Shown here piece by piece: positions 9,601-15,768 of a stretch of DNA of 15,768 nucleotides. The notes under the pieces are model-generated. The model saw nothing but the letters and a program-made list of their open reading frames with translations, was not told where the DNA came from and searched no databases. Source of the DNA: Propionibacteriaceae bacterium (lineage in GTDB: Bacteria > Actinomycetota > Actinomycetes > Propionibacteriales > Propionibacteriaceae); contig JAIRRM010000092.1 in assembly GCA_031255975.1 (NCBI GenBank), positions 1 through 15,768 of the forward strand. The letters run 5' to 3'. Both the position numbers and the translations under genes were made by a program. How positions within the stretch are numbered: the first letter of the stretch is position 1; each line of letters opens with the position of its first letter.

Positions 9601-10108
9601 TTCTGATTTGGCCGATGGGACGAAGGTGTCGGTGTGCGGCCAGATCTGTAACCCGCCACAGCGCAGACAGTCCAAGCGGGGGCAGTTGTATGCCATCATT
9701 GACCTTGATGACCGCCACGGCCAGGTTTCAGCTACGGTGTTCCCCGGCGTGTACGAAAAAGACAGCGAAGCCGTGGTACAAGACAATGTGGTGCAGCTCA
9801 GCGGTCAGGTTACCCATCGCGGCGACATCGTGGAGATCAGGGCGAAGTCGGTGGCGGCGTTGGATCTGGGCTCGCTGGAGGATCGTCCATTCACCATCGC
9901 GTTGCGCTCCACCCGCTGCACCCCCAAGGTGGTGGGGGAACTCAAAACCATCCTGGGACGCCACGTCGGCGCGTCTGAGGTGTTGCTACGGCTGACAGAC
10001 GGAGCGAAAGCCACCACTTTGCGACTGGACGAGTCGATTAGGGTACACGCCTCCGACGAATTGATGAGCGAATTGAAGGCACTGCTCGGACCGGGGTGTG
10101 TCGCCTGA
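6602..10108 (+). CDS. dnaE: DNA polymerase III alpha subunit with PHP proofreading domain
   Basis: This is the replicative DNA polymerase catalytic subunit, 1168 residues, of the actinobacterial DnaE1 type. The N-terminal PHP domain keeps the metal-binding set known from mycobacterial DnaE1: His8, His10 and Asp17 (HLHNHTDYSMLD), DHGN, GLEAY, YTHMTM, TTGCPSGE, and Asp218/His220 (TNDLHY). Intrinsic 3'-5' exonuclease activity is therefore expected. The polymerase core has GPGRGSGAGSLVAYAM and the catalytic aspartates 413 and 415 in PDFDIDF. A helix-hairpin-helix (LSAIKGVGEGVV) lies near 860, and an OB fold (KVSVCGQI to HRGDIVEIRAKSV) near 1010-1090. The GTG at 6602 was chosen because GAGGGGG at 6587-6593 ends eight bases before it; GTG codons at 6593 and 6596 are in frame but sit on or too close to that site. 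Housekeeping gene, no intein or frameshift. Confidence 0.97.
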   Translation: MLGFVHLHNHTDYSMLDGAARPEELIVAAATQGMSALAITDHGNMFGAYDFYKGCQKAGIRPIIGLEAYVTPGTSRFERIRVQWGDGGGDDVSSKGAYTHMTMWAETTEGMLNLFRLTSKASLEGVFYKPRIDRELLHRYHAGIIATTGCPSGEVATKLRVGRYDDALAAAAEFQDIFGRDNFFVELMDHGIPIEQRTRDDLLRVAHAIGAPLVATNDLHYVKSSDAQIHDDLLCVQAGALRSDTDRFHFEAQEFYLKSAAEMRALFIGREEACDNTLAIAERCQAQFVEEEGRYMPQPVLPEGETEESWLRHETEIGLIERFGSPLPDVVRERAEYELDVIVQKRYAGYFLVVSDYVRWAKTQGIGVGPGRGSGAGSLVAYAMSITEVDPLRFGLLFERFLNPERPSLPDFDIDFDDRRRGEVIDYVTHKYGTDHVAQIVTFGRIQSKQAVQDAARILGEPVSVGEKMSKEMPGGAQGVHITLADMVNSESKHYREAAPFRDLVSTSPNYQQVLDVAIGLEGLKRNWGVHAAGVIMSSAPFEDVIPIMRRDKDGAIITQFDYHSAEALGLVKMDFLGLRNLSMLSDTVENIRLNTGVEIDLDELMRDPSDAETYRLLREGNTLGIFQMDSDGIQTLMREMRADSFDDITAVLALYRPGPMGQDAHTTYAARKRGEQRVTPIHVEFVDSIGDILEPTYGLIVYQEQVMQIAQRVAGYSMGRADKLRKVMGKKDSVALEAEHEPFVAAMLERNFSREAIDALWEVLVPFASYAFNKSHSVAYAFISYWTAYLKAHYPVEFMAALLESVKGNRDRFTGYLNECRRMGIKVLPPDVNESEQRFAAVGGNIRFGLSAIKGVGEGVVADMLQARREKSQATSFYDFMEKAPASACNKRVVEALIKSGAFDSLGHNRRTLMSIFMEAVDSMTQTKRNEEFGQGDLFGGAASQGGKQYPEITVIDEWDRRTKLAFEREMLGLQISDHLLAGLDHVLANYRTHTIDQLSDLADGTKVSVCGQICNPPQRRQSKRGQLYAIIDLDDRHGQVSATVFPGVYEKDSEAVVQDNVVQLSGQVTHRGDIVEIRAKSVAALDLGSLEDRPFTIALRSTRCTPKVVGELKTILGRHVGASEVLLRLTDGAKATTLRLDESIRVHASDELMSELKALLGPGCVA

Positions 10109-10150
10109 CTATGGTGTGCTGGGCCGAGATAGCGCACTAGAGTGTGGCAT

Positions 10151-10642
10151 ATGAGGTTGGAGGTGCGTACCCGGGTGCTGCTGCTCAGCGGCGTCTGCCT
10201 GGCCTCCGCCGCGCTCGGCGGCTTGGTGTGGCATTCGGCTACGGTGGTGCAGGCGTACACCATCGGCGCGGATGGTGGCGCTGTCATCACCGAGCGAGGA
10301 CTGTCACAGTTGTTCGCCATCGATGTGTGGTACGCGTTCACCGGGCTCATCATCGGCATTCTGCTCGGGGCGCTCACCTGGGCGCTGTTCCATGAGATCG
10401 GCTGGTGGGTGGCACCGCTTGCCGCCGTGGTGGGGTTGGTGGCCGCAGTGGTGTGCTGGCGAGTCGGGGTGGCGTTCGGCCCGTCGGATTTCGCAACCCG
10501 AGTGGTGGCGGCACAGCCTGGCGACAAGGTGCCGGTCGATTTCAAGCTGCACACCCTGGTGGCGCTGCTGACCTGGCCGTTTGGGGCGCTGGTGCCGGTG
10601 GCGCTGTACGCGGCGTTCGAGCGTGGGCCGGTAGAATCCTGA
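10151..10642 (+). CDS. Four-helix membrane protein, DUF2567-like
   Basis: This is a small inner-membrane protein of about 163 residues with no known biochemical function. Four hydrophobic segments are visible: ~8-32, ~57-78, ~82-105 and ~135-155. Between the first two is a short outside loop containing GADGGAVITERGLSQLFAIDVWYAF, given here only as its landmarks GADGG and DVWYAF. The third segment ends in VVCWRVGVAFGPSDFATR, and the last begins LHTLVALLTWPFGAL. This pattern, especially WRVG..FGP and LLTWPFGAL, resembles the DUF2567 family of actinobacterial membrane proteins, by memory rather than search. The ATG at 10151 has a weak AGAG eight bases upstream; an in-frame GTG at 10142 would add three residues. 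It lies 42 bases after dnaE and only 2 bases before hisD, so it probably heads the histidine operon. Whether it has anything to do with histidine is not shown. Confidence 0.8.
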   Translation: MRLEVRTRVLLLSGVCLASAALGGLVWHSATVVQAYTIGADGGAVITERGLSQLFAIDVWYAFTGLIIGILLGALTWALFHEIGWWVAPLAAVVGLVAAVVCWRVGVAFGPSDFATRVVAAQPGDKVPVDFKLHTLVALLTWPFGALVPVALYAAFERGPVES

Positions 10643-10644
10643 GT

Positions 10645-11949
10645 GTGCTGAGAACCATCGACTTACGCGAGCAGAACTACGACGACCTGATTGCCGTACT
10701 GCCCCGGGCCGATTTCGACATCAGTCGGGCCATGGACGCGGTGGTGCCGATCTGCCATGCGGTACGCGAGCGCGGTGAAGCCGCGCTGCGGGAGTTTTCA
10801 GAGCGTTTCGATCATGTGGCACCGGAGCAGCTACGGGTGCCCGCGCGGGCGATCAAGGCGGCATTGGACTCGCTTTCCCCCGAACTGCGCGCCGCCATAA
10901 CAGTGGCCATAGAGCGTCGCCGTACCGTCGCCACGACGTTGGAGGTCGATGCCGGTTATCGTGAAGCGGAGGTCGCGCCGGGGGCGGTGATTGGCTATCG
11001 GGTACTGCCGGTGGATCGCGTCGGACTGTATGTACCGGGCGGGCTGGCTCCGTTGGCGTCGTCGGTGCTGCACAACGCCGTACCGGCGTTGGCCGCCGGG
11101 GTGCGTTCCGTCGCGCTGGCTTCACCACCTCGGGCCGATTTCGCGGGACTGCCACATCCCACCATCCTGGCGGTGTGCGCGCTGCTGGGGATCGACGAGG
11201 TGTACGCCGTCGGCGGGGCACAGGCTATCGCCATGTTCGGCTATGGGGTGCCGGGGCTCTGTCCCCGGGTAGACATGGTGACTGGCCCTGGGAACGTGTA
11301 TGTGGTGGCTGCAAAGCGCTACCTGCGCGGGGTGGTAGGCATCGACTCGGAGGCGGGGCCGTCTGAGATCTGCGTTTGGGCTGATGACACCGCAAATCCG
11401 GCTTGGGTGGCCGCTGATCTCATCAGTCAGGCAGAACATGACCCGTTGGCGGCTTCGGTGTTGGTCACCGAGTCGGAGTCATTTGCGGCGGCGGTGAACG
11501 CCGAGATCGCGGCGCAGTTGCCGCTGAATCCGCTGGCGGAGCGGCTGGGTATGTCACTGGGGGGCAACCAGTCGGCGGTGATTCTGGTCGCGGATCATGA
11601 CCAGGCGCTACAGGTGGTGGATGCCTATGCCGCCGAACACCTAGAGATACAGACCGTGGCCGCAGAGAGAGACGCCATGCTGGTGCGCAACGCCGGAGCG
11701 GTGTTCGTGGGGCCGTACTCCCCGGTGCCACTGGGGGACTACTCCGCAGGCTCCACCCATGTGCTGCCCACCTCCGGGGCGGCGCGTTTTTCGGCTGGGC
11801 TGACAGCGCGTAGCTATCTGAAGGCTATGCACTACATCAAATACGACGCCGCCGGGCTGGAGGCCATCGGCTCGGGTGTGGCGGCGTTCGCCATGGCAGA
11901 AGAGTTGCCCGGTCACCGAATGGCCATCGTGCAGCGGGTTGGAGATTAA
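10645..11949 (+). CDS. hisD: Histidinol dehydrogenase
   Basis: The enzyme carries out the last two steps of histidine synthesis, oxidising L-histidinol to histidine with two NAD and a bound zinc. The protein is 434 residues, the usual length. Visible family motifs are [37 protein letters not shown] and [13 protein letters not shown]. Zinc ligands expected from the family are present as Gln262, His265, Asp365 and His424, and the catalytic pair is Glu331/His332 (AEHLEIQT). The usual D-M-x-A-G-P-S-E reads D-S-E-A-G-P-S-E here, a mild change. The GTG at 10645 gives the normal N-terminus (LRTIDLREQ); the open frame extends far upstream, but that part overlaps the membrane protein and is not conserved-looking. 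No strong Shine-Dalgarno is seen, so translation probably depends on coupling to the stop two bases before. Confidence 0.97.
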   Translation: MLRTIDLREQNYDDLIAVLPRADFDISRAMDAVVPICHAVRERGEAALREFSERFDHVAPEQLRVPARAIKAALDSLSPELRAAITVAIERRRTVATTLEVDAGYREAEVAPGAVIGYRVLPVDRVGLYVPGGLAPLASSVLHNAVPALAAGVRSVALASPPRADFAGLPHPTILAVCALLGIDEVYAVGGAQAIAMFGYGVPGLCPRVDMVTGPGNVYVVAAKRYLRGVVGIDSEAGPSEICVWADDTANPAWVAADLISQAEHDPLAASVLVTESESFAAAVNAEIAAQLPLNPLAERLGMSLGGNQSAVILVADHDQALQVVDAYAAEHLEIQTVAAERDAMLVRNAGAVFVGPYSPVPLGDYSAGSTHVLPTSGAARFSAGLTARSYLKAMHYIKYDAAGLEAIGSGVAAFAMAEELPGHRMAIVQRVGD

Positions 11950-11951
11950 CG

Positions 11952-13043
11952 ATGAACGAGATCACTGTGTTGGATCTGCCGTTGCGAGAGGAGTTGGTGG
12001 GGCAGCAACCGTACGGCGCGCCGCAGTTCGATGTGCCGGTACGGCTCAACACCAACGAGAACCCGTACCCGCCGAGTTCCAAAGTGCGAGCACAGTTGAG
12101 CGATGCCGTGGCCGACGCTATCCGTACCATCGGACGCTATCCAGAGCGTGACGCGGTAGAACTGCGTACCGCTTTGGCGGGTTATCTAGGCTTCGGGCTG
12201 ACCTATGAGAGCATCTGGGCCGCGAATGGCTCCAATGAGGCGATGACCCATGTGCTACAGGCGTTTGGCGGCCCAGGACGACGGCTGCTGACGTTCACGC
12301 CAACCTACTCGATGTACGCCGAATACGCCCGCAACACCCACACCGAGTTCGTCACGGTGCCCCGGGCCTCCGATTTCACCGTGGACGCGGCACTGGCGAT
12401 TGACGCGGTGCGGCGACTGAACCCGAGCGTGGTGGTCATCGCCAACCCTAACAATCCCACCGGCACGCTTATCCCGGTGGCGGTGATCGACCAGATCTGC
12501 GCGGCGGTGGATGCCATCGTGATGGTGGACGAGGCATACCAGGAGTTCACCGCCTATCCCGACGACTCCGCCTTGGCGCTGTTGGCGAAGCATCCCCGAT
12601 TGGTGGTGGCTCGCACCATGTCGAAGGCGTTCGCGTTCGCCGGTGGGCGACTGGGCTATCTGGCTGCGGCCCCAGCTATCGTGGACGCCTGCCGTATCGT
12701 GCGGCTGCCGTACCACCTCTCGACGCAGACGCAGGCGCTGGCGCAGGTGGCGCTGGCCAACTCCGATCAGATGCTGGCGCAGGTGGTACGGCTCCGCGCC
12801 GCCATCCAGTCGCTACAAAGCTGGCTTCGCTCCGAGGGGTTGGACGTGCCACACTCCGAGGCGAACTTTTGCCTGTTCGGCCCGTTCGATGATCGGCACG
12901 CCGTCTGGGAAGGGCTGTTGGAACACGGGGTGTTGGTGCGTGAGGTCGGCCCGGCGGGCTATCTGCGGGTGAGCGCCGGCACCGTGGCTGAGATGAGCGC
13001 CTTCCGAGTTGCACTGCTGGCAGTGCTGGGCAGGGGTGAATGA
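11952..13043 (+). CDS. hisC: Histidinol-phosphate aminotransferase
   Basis: This PLP-dependent fold-type I aminotransferase converts imidazole-acetol phosphate and glutamate to histidinol phosphate and 2-oxoglutarate. It has 363 residues, normal for the family. Motifs in order are [11 protein letters not shown] near 32-42, the cofactor-phosphate loop [11 protein letters not shown] near 90, [11 protein letters not shown] near 162, VDEAYQEF near 195, and the PLP lysine Lys225 in [16 protein letters not shown]. The ATG at 11952 is two bases after the hisD stop and has GGAG seven bases upstream. The stop shares one base with the hisB start. Glutamate from the GltBD enzyme encoded upstream would be its amino donor, a metabolic link only. 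Confidence 0.97.
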   Translation: MNEITVLDLPLREELVGQQPYGAPQFDVPVRLNTNENPYPPSSKVRAQLSDAVADAIRTIGRYPERDAVELRTALAGYLGFGLTYESIWAANGSNEAMTHVLQAFGGPGRRLLTFTPTYSMYAEYARNTHTEFVTVPRASDFTVDAALAIDAVRRLNPSVVVIANPNNPTGTLIPVAVIDQICAAVDAIVMVDEAYQEFTAYPDDSALALLAKHPRLVVARTMSKAFAFAGGRLGYLAAAPAIVDACRIVRLPYHLSTQTQALAQVALANSDQMLAQVVRLRAAIQSLQSWLRSEGLDVPHSEANFCLFGPFDDRHAVWEGLLEHGVLVREVGPAGYLRVSAGTVAEMSAFRVALLAVLGRGE

Positions 13044-13651
13044 TGGCGCGACGCGCGGAGATGACCCGTAGAACCGGCGAAACCAAGGTCGAGGTGTCGC
13101 TGCATCTTGATGGCACCGGGCAAGCCGACATCGCTACGGGTATCGGTTTTTACGATCACATGCTGACGGCGCTGGCGAAGCATTCGCTCATCGACCTGAG
13201 TGTGAAGGTGATGGGGGATGTCTGGATCGATTCGCACCACTGCATTGAGGATGCCGCCATCACCATTGGACAGGCCATCAAGGAGGCGTTGGGAGACAAG
13301 CGCGGCATTCGCCGTTTCGGCGAGGCCACCGTGCCGCTGGACGAGGCTTTGGCGCACTGCGTGGTGGATGTGGCGGGGCGCTCGTACTGCGCGGTGAGCG
13401 GCGAGCCAGAGGGTATGGCGTACGTGCGTATCGGTGGCGAGGGGGTGCTGTATCCCGGCTCGATGACGACGCATGTGCTGGAATCACTGGCGGCCAACGC
13501 CGAGATCTGCATCCACATGCGAGTACTGGCCGGACGTGAACCACATCACATCGTAGAGGCCCAGTTCAAGGCCCTCGCCCGGGCGCTCCGGGCCGCCGTG
13601 GAGCCGGATCAACGGGTGGTGTGGGTGCCCAGCACGAAGGGCATCTTGTGA
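13043..13651 (+). CDS. hisB: Imidazoleglycerol-phosphate dehydratase
   Basis: This manganese enzyme dehydrates imidazole glycerol phosphate to imidazole-acetol phosphate. It has 202 residues and is the single-domain form without the histidinol phosphatase fused in enteric bacteria. Motifs present are [18 protein letters not shown] at 63-70, [38 protein letters not shown] and PSTKG. Two positions differ from the common form: Cys67 replaces the threonine of D-x-H-H-T-x-E-D, and GREPHH replaces the usual GRNxHH. All metal-binding histidines and glutamates remain, so activity is expected. ATG codons at 13040 and 13043 are both possible; 13043 is preferred because AGGGG at 13032-13036 then stands six bases away. 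It overlaps hisC by one base. Confidence 0.95.
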   Translation: MARRAEMTRRTGETKVEVSLHLDGTGQADIATGIGFYDHMLTALAKHSLIDLSVKVMGDVWIDSHHCIEDAAITIGQAIKEALGDKRGIRRFGEATVPLDEALAHCVVDVAGRSYCAVSGEPEGMAYVRIGGEGVLYPGSMTTHVLESLAANAEICIHMRVLAGREPHHIVEAQFKALARALRAAVEPDQRVVWVPSTKGIL

Positions 13652-14328
13652 GCGTTCCGCCGCGGACGGCTACCGCGCCCCCGCCGCGTGTCGCGGTGCT
13701 GGATTACGGCTCTGGCAACTTGCATTCGGTGTGCCGGGCGCTCGGTGCCGCCGGTGCCAAGGTGGTGTTGGCCACCACAACCGCGATGACGGCTGGCTGC
13801 GACGCTCTGGTGGTGCCGGGGGTAGGTGCCTTCGCGGCTTGCATGGCCGGATTGCGCGATGTCCACGGCGACGAACTGATCCGGGAGTGGTTGGCGGCTG
13901 GCCGTGCGATGCTCGGAATCTGCGTCGGTCACCAGGTGATGTTTGAGCAAGGTGTGGAACACGGTGTGGCCGTCGCCGGGGTGGGGGTGCTGCCCGGGGT
14001 GGTGGAGCGGCTACAAGCCGAGCGGCTGCCGCACATGGGGTGGAACACGGTAGCGCCACCGGTAGGTACCCGCATGTTTGCCGGATTGAACGGCGAACGT
14101 TGCTATTTTGTTCACTCTTACGCGCTACGAACTCTGGACGGCCCCGGTGTGACCTGGGCTGAACACGGAGGGGATCGCTTCGTGGCGGCTTTGGAGCGAG
14201 GCCCACTGTGGAGCACCCAATTTCATCCCGAGAAGTCCGGTGCCGCTGGAGCGAGACTACTGGCCAACTGGTTGGCGTTCGTATCTGAATGTGCCGTCAC
14301 GGGCAGTGCGTATGGTGAGGCGACCTGA
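13648..14328 (+). CDS. hisH: IGP synthase, glutamine amidotransferase subunit
   Basis: HisH hydrolyses glutamine and channels ammonia to HisF, which makes imidazole glycerol phosphate and AICAR. The protein is 226 residues. The class I amidotransferase triad is visible as Cys92 ([10 protein letters not shown]), His193 and Glu195 (QFHPEKSG). The early [12 protein letters not shown] and the PHMGWNTV segment are typical of HisH. The GTG at 13648 overlaps the hisB stop as GTGA and has AAGGG six bases upstream; it adds a proline-rich leader of about 14 residues before the conserved VAVLDYG. A start at the in-frame GTG codons nearer that motif is possible but lacks this coupling. hisF is not adjacent in this window. 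Confidence 0.95.
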   Translation: MSVPPRTATAPPPRVAVLDYGSGNLHSVCRALGAAGAKVVLATTTAMTAGCDALVVPGVGAFAACMAGLRDVHGDELIREWLAAGRAMLGICVGHQVMFEQGVEHGVAVAGVGVLPGVVERLQAERLPHMGWNTVAPPVGTRMFAGLNGERCYFVHSYALRTLDGPGVTWAEHGGDRFVAALERGPLWSTQFHPEKSGAAGARLLANWLAFVSECAVTGSAYGEAT

Positions 14329-15107
14329 TGGCCGCGCCACTTATCCTGTTGCCCGCCGTAGACATTCGCCACGGCCAAGCGGTGCAGTTGGTACGGGGCG
14401 TCGCCGGTTCTGAACGGGTATTCGGCGACCCGGTGCAGGCCGCGCTTCGCTGGCGGCATGAAGGTGCCGAGTGGTTGCACCTTGTCAATCTGGACGGTGC
14501 CTTCGGCGATGCCGACTCCTGGGAGTTGGTGCGCCAGGTGGTGGCCGCCATTGCCCCCACCGGCATGAATGTGGAACTCTCCGGAGGCATCCGGGATAAC
14601 AACACCCTGGCGGCGGCGTTGGACACCGGTGTGGCCCGGGTAAACATCGGCACCGCAGCCATCGAAAACCCGGCGTGGACGGAGCAGGTCATCGCCCAGT
14701 ATGGCGAGCGCATCGCGCTGGCTATCGATGTGGCGCACGGACGGGTGACCGGGCGCGGTTGGGTGAGTCCGGGGCCGAACGCACTGGACACGGTGCGGCG
14801 ATTCACCGCCGCCGGATGCGCCAGGTTCGTTGTCACCGATGTGGCCTCCGATGGCACTCTGGTCGGCCCCAACCTTGAACTGCTGCGTTCCGTATGTGCG
14901 ACGACTACGGCCAGTGTGGTGGCTAGTGGCGGCATCGCTACTATCGCTGACATCGCCGCGATCACCGAACTGGTCTCCAGTGGGGTGGAAGGTGCGATCA
15001 TCGGTACCGCACTGTATCTGGGGCGTATCGACTTGGGGGCGGCGCTGGCACTCACTAAAGTGAAGGCAGCGGAGCACGATCAAGTGGCGGTCGCTGAGCA
15101 GGGCTGA
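14328..15107 (+). CDS. hisA: ProFAR isomerase, PriA-type (possibly bifunctional HisA/TrpF)
   Basis: This TIM-barrel isomerase converts ProFAR to PRFAR in histidine synthesis. It has 259 residues. Catalytic aspartates are present as Asp12 (LLPAVD) and Asp171 (VVTDVASDGTL), with Asp134 in AIDV. Phosphate-binding segments are ELSGGIRD, NIGTAAIEN, ASGGIAT and EGAIIGTALY. Arg143-Gly144-Trp145 matches the Arg143/Trp145 pair of mycobacterial PriA, which also does the TrpF reaction of tryptophan synthesis; that second activity is an inference. One oddity: the usual V-R-L-x-Q-G after the first aspartate reads V-Q-L-V-R-G, so the Arg19-equivalent is Gln20 and an arginine stands at position 23. The ATG shares one base with the hisH stop, with GAGG seven bases upstream. 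Confidence 0.93.
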   Translation: MAAPLILLPAVDIRHGQAVQLVRGVAGSERVFGDPVQAALRWRHEGAEWLHLVNLDGAFGDADSWELVRQVVAAIAPTGMNVELSGGIRDNNTLAAALDTGVARVNIGTAAIENPAWTEQVIAQYGERIALAIDVAHGRVTGRGWVSPGPNALDTVRRFTAAGCARFVVTDVASDGTLVGPNLELLRSVCATTTASVVASGGIATIADIAAITELVSSGVEGAIIGTALYLGRIDLGAALALTKVKAAEHDQVAVAEQG

Positions 15108-15121
15108 CCTGGAGGGCTGAC

Positions 15122-15768
15122 ATGGCAGAGCGCGACCACACCGCGGTGGTCGAGGGCACTTTAGAGTGGTCGATCGTCACCGAGGCGGATCTTCCCGAAC
15201 TCTCCGAGTTACGGGCGGCGGTGGAGTACTTCGACAACCCCATCGATCACGTCAATCTGTCCGATCTCATCGCCGATTTCCGCAGTTATTCACAGTTACC
15301 TGGCTGGATGGCCACCGTGGGGCGCGTCAAAGGTGGTGGCGTGGCGGCATACGGGGGTATCCACCCTGATGGCACCGGCAGACTGTGGTTGCAACTCGCG
15401 GTGCATCCGGCAGCCCGTCACAAGCAGTTGGGGCGCAGATTGGTGCAGTGGGCGGTGCGCCGCGCCGTGGAGTGGCGCGATTCCCAACCGGAGCACACCG
15501 AACTGTGGTTGGGCTATCTGCTGGAGGAACGCCATGCCGGGTTGAGGCGGGTGCTGGTGGAGGAAGGTTTCCGCGCGGAGCGCTGGTTTTTCGACGCGCA
15601 TCGCGACCTGTTGGAAGAACCGGAACTGTCTGAGGTTGATCCCGCGATCACTCTCGTCCCGTACACCCCGGCCCGTTCCGCCGAAGTACGGCTGTTGTTG
15701 AATCAGGTATGGGATAGCGTGGCCGGGTCGCGCCCGGTGAGCGAGGCTGAATGGCAGCAGCAGATGCG
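15122..15768 (+). CDS. Tandem GNAT-family acetyltransferase, 3' partial
   Basis: The frame is open from the ATG at 15122 to the window end, giving 215 complete codons. Residues ~16-155 form a GNAT domain, with the acetyl-CoA motif A at 94-107 (VHPAARHKQLGRRL), preceded by RLWLQLAV. After a linker ending FFDAHRDLLEEPEL, a second GNAT-like domain begins at about residue 176 (ITLVPYTPARSAEVRLLLN). This two-domain layout occurs in actinobacterial acetyltransferases, including mycothiol synthase MshD, but nothing here identifies the substrate. In motif A the first glycine of R-x-x-G-x-G is a glutamine (RHKQLG). GGAGG at 15111-15115 lies six bases before the ATG. It follows hisA by 14 bases and may be co-transcribed, in the place where hisF is often found in actinobacteria. 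Confidence 0.85.
   Translation, partial: MAERDHTAVVEGTLEWSIVTEADLPELSELRAAVEYFDNPIDHVNLSDLIADFRSYSQLPGWMATVGRVKGGGVAAYGGIHPDGTGRLWLQLAVHPAARHKQLGRRLVQWAVRRAVEWRDSQPEHTELWLGYLLEERHAGLRRVLVEEGFRAERWFFDAHRDLLEEPELSEVDPAITLVPYTPARSAEVRLLLNQVWDSVAGSRPVSEAEWQQQM

Noticed and set aside
10109-10150. Possible promoter for the histidine cluster between dnaE and the membrane protein
   Set aside because: Only 42 bases, with no convincing -35/-10 pair; TAGAGT near 10138 alone is not enough. A promoter inside the dnaE end cannot be excluded.
9805-10554. Antisense frame (249 codons) across the dnaE end and the membrane-protein gene
   Set aside because: It overlaps two well-supported genes, and its Ser/Thr/Pro-rich composition is typical of a shadow frame.
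10405-10644. Upstream extension of hisD in the same frame
   Set aside because: It overlaps the membrane-protein gene and would add an unrelated 80-residue N-terminus; the GTG at 10645 gives the normal HisD start.
14223-15083. Long antisense frame (286 codons) opposite hisA
   Set aside because: The opposite strand encodes a complete HisA with all catalytic motifs, and the antisense protein shows no recognisable motif.

Overview
The window comes from a high-GC Gram-positive bacterium, most likely an actinobacterium. The evidence is the GC-rich, GTG-start-rich coding sequence, a DnaE with an intact PHP domain like actinobacterial DnaE1, a DUF2567-like membrane protein, and a HisA with the Arg-Gly-Trp signature of the actinobacterial PriA type. 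I cannot fix the genus; the order is also uncertain.

All ten genes lie on the + strand. Positions 1-4944 hold glutamate synthase: gltB (5' end outside the window) and gltD, which overlap by 8 bases. Together they make glutamate from glutamine and 2-oxoglutarate. Positions 4945-6601 are the accessory part. A gene for a secreted, probably surface-attached protein (5192-6307) has its own promoter and a strong ribosome binding site. It is followed by a decayed copy of the last ~75 codons of gltD (about 6352-6539). The secreted-protein gene is therefore bracketed by an intact and a broken copy of the gltD 3' end, which is the footprint of an insertion or duplication between gltD and dnaE.

Positions 6602-10108 encode the replicative DNA polymerase III alpha subunit. 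After 42 bases comes a compact chain: a four-helix membrane protein (DUF2567-like), hisD, hisC, hisB, hisH, hisA/priA and a tandem GNAT acetyltransferase that runs off the window. From the membrane protein to hisA the gaps are 2 bases or less, or the genes overlap by 1-4 bases, so this is almost certainly one translationally coupled operon. HisA, HisH, HisB, HisC and HisD cover the ProFAR isomerase step, half of the IGP synthase, and the IGP dehydratase, aminotransferase and histidinol dehydrogenase steps. hisF, the partner of hisH, is not next in the cluster within this window.

Most of the window is ordinary housekeeping sequence. The part worth a second look is the gltD-dnaE interval: the duplicated gltD end, the lower-GC surface-protein gene and its unusual C-terminal tail. 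Smaller points are substitutions at conserved positions in HisA, HisB and the GNAT protein. I saw no CRISPR array, tRNA, rRNA, insertion sequence or convincing intrinsic terminator.
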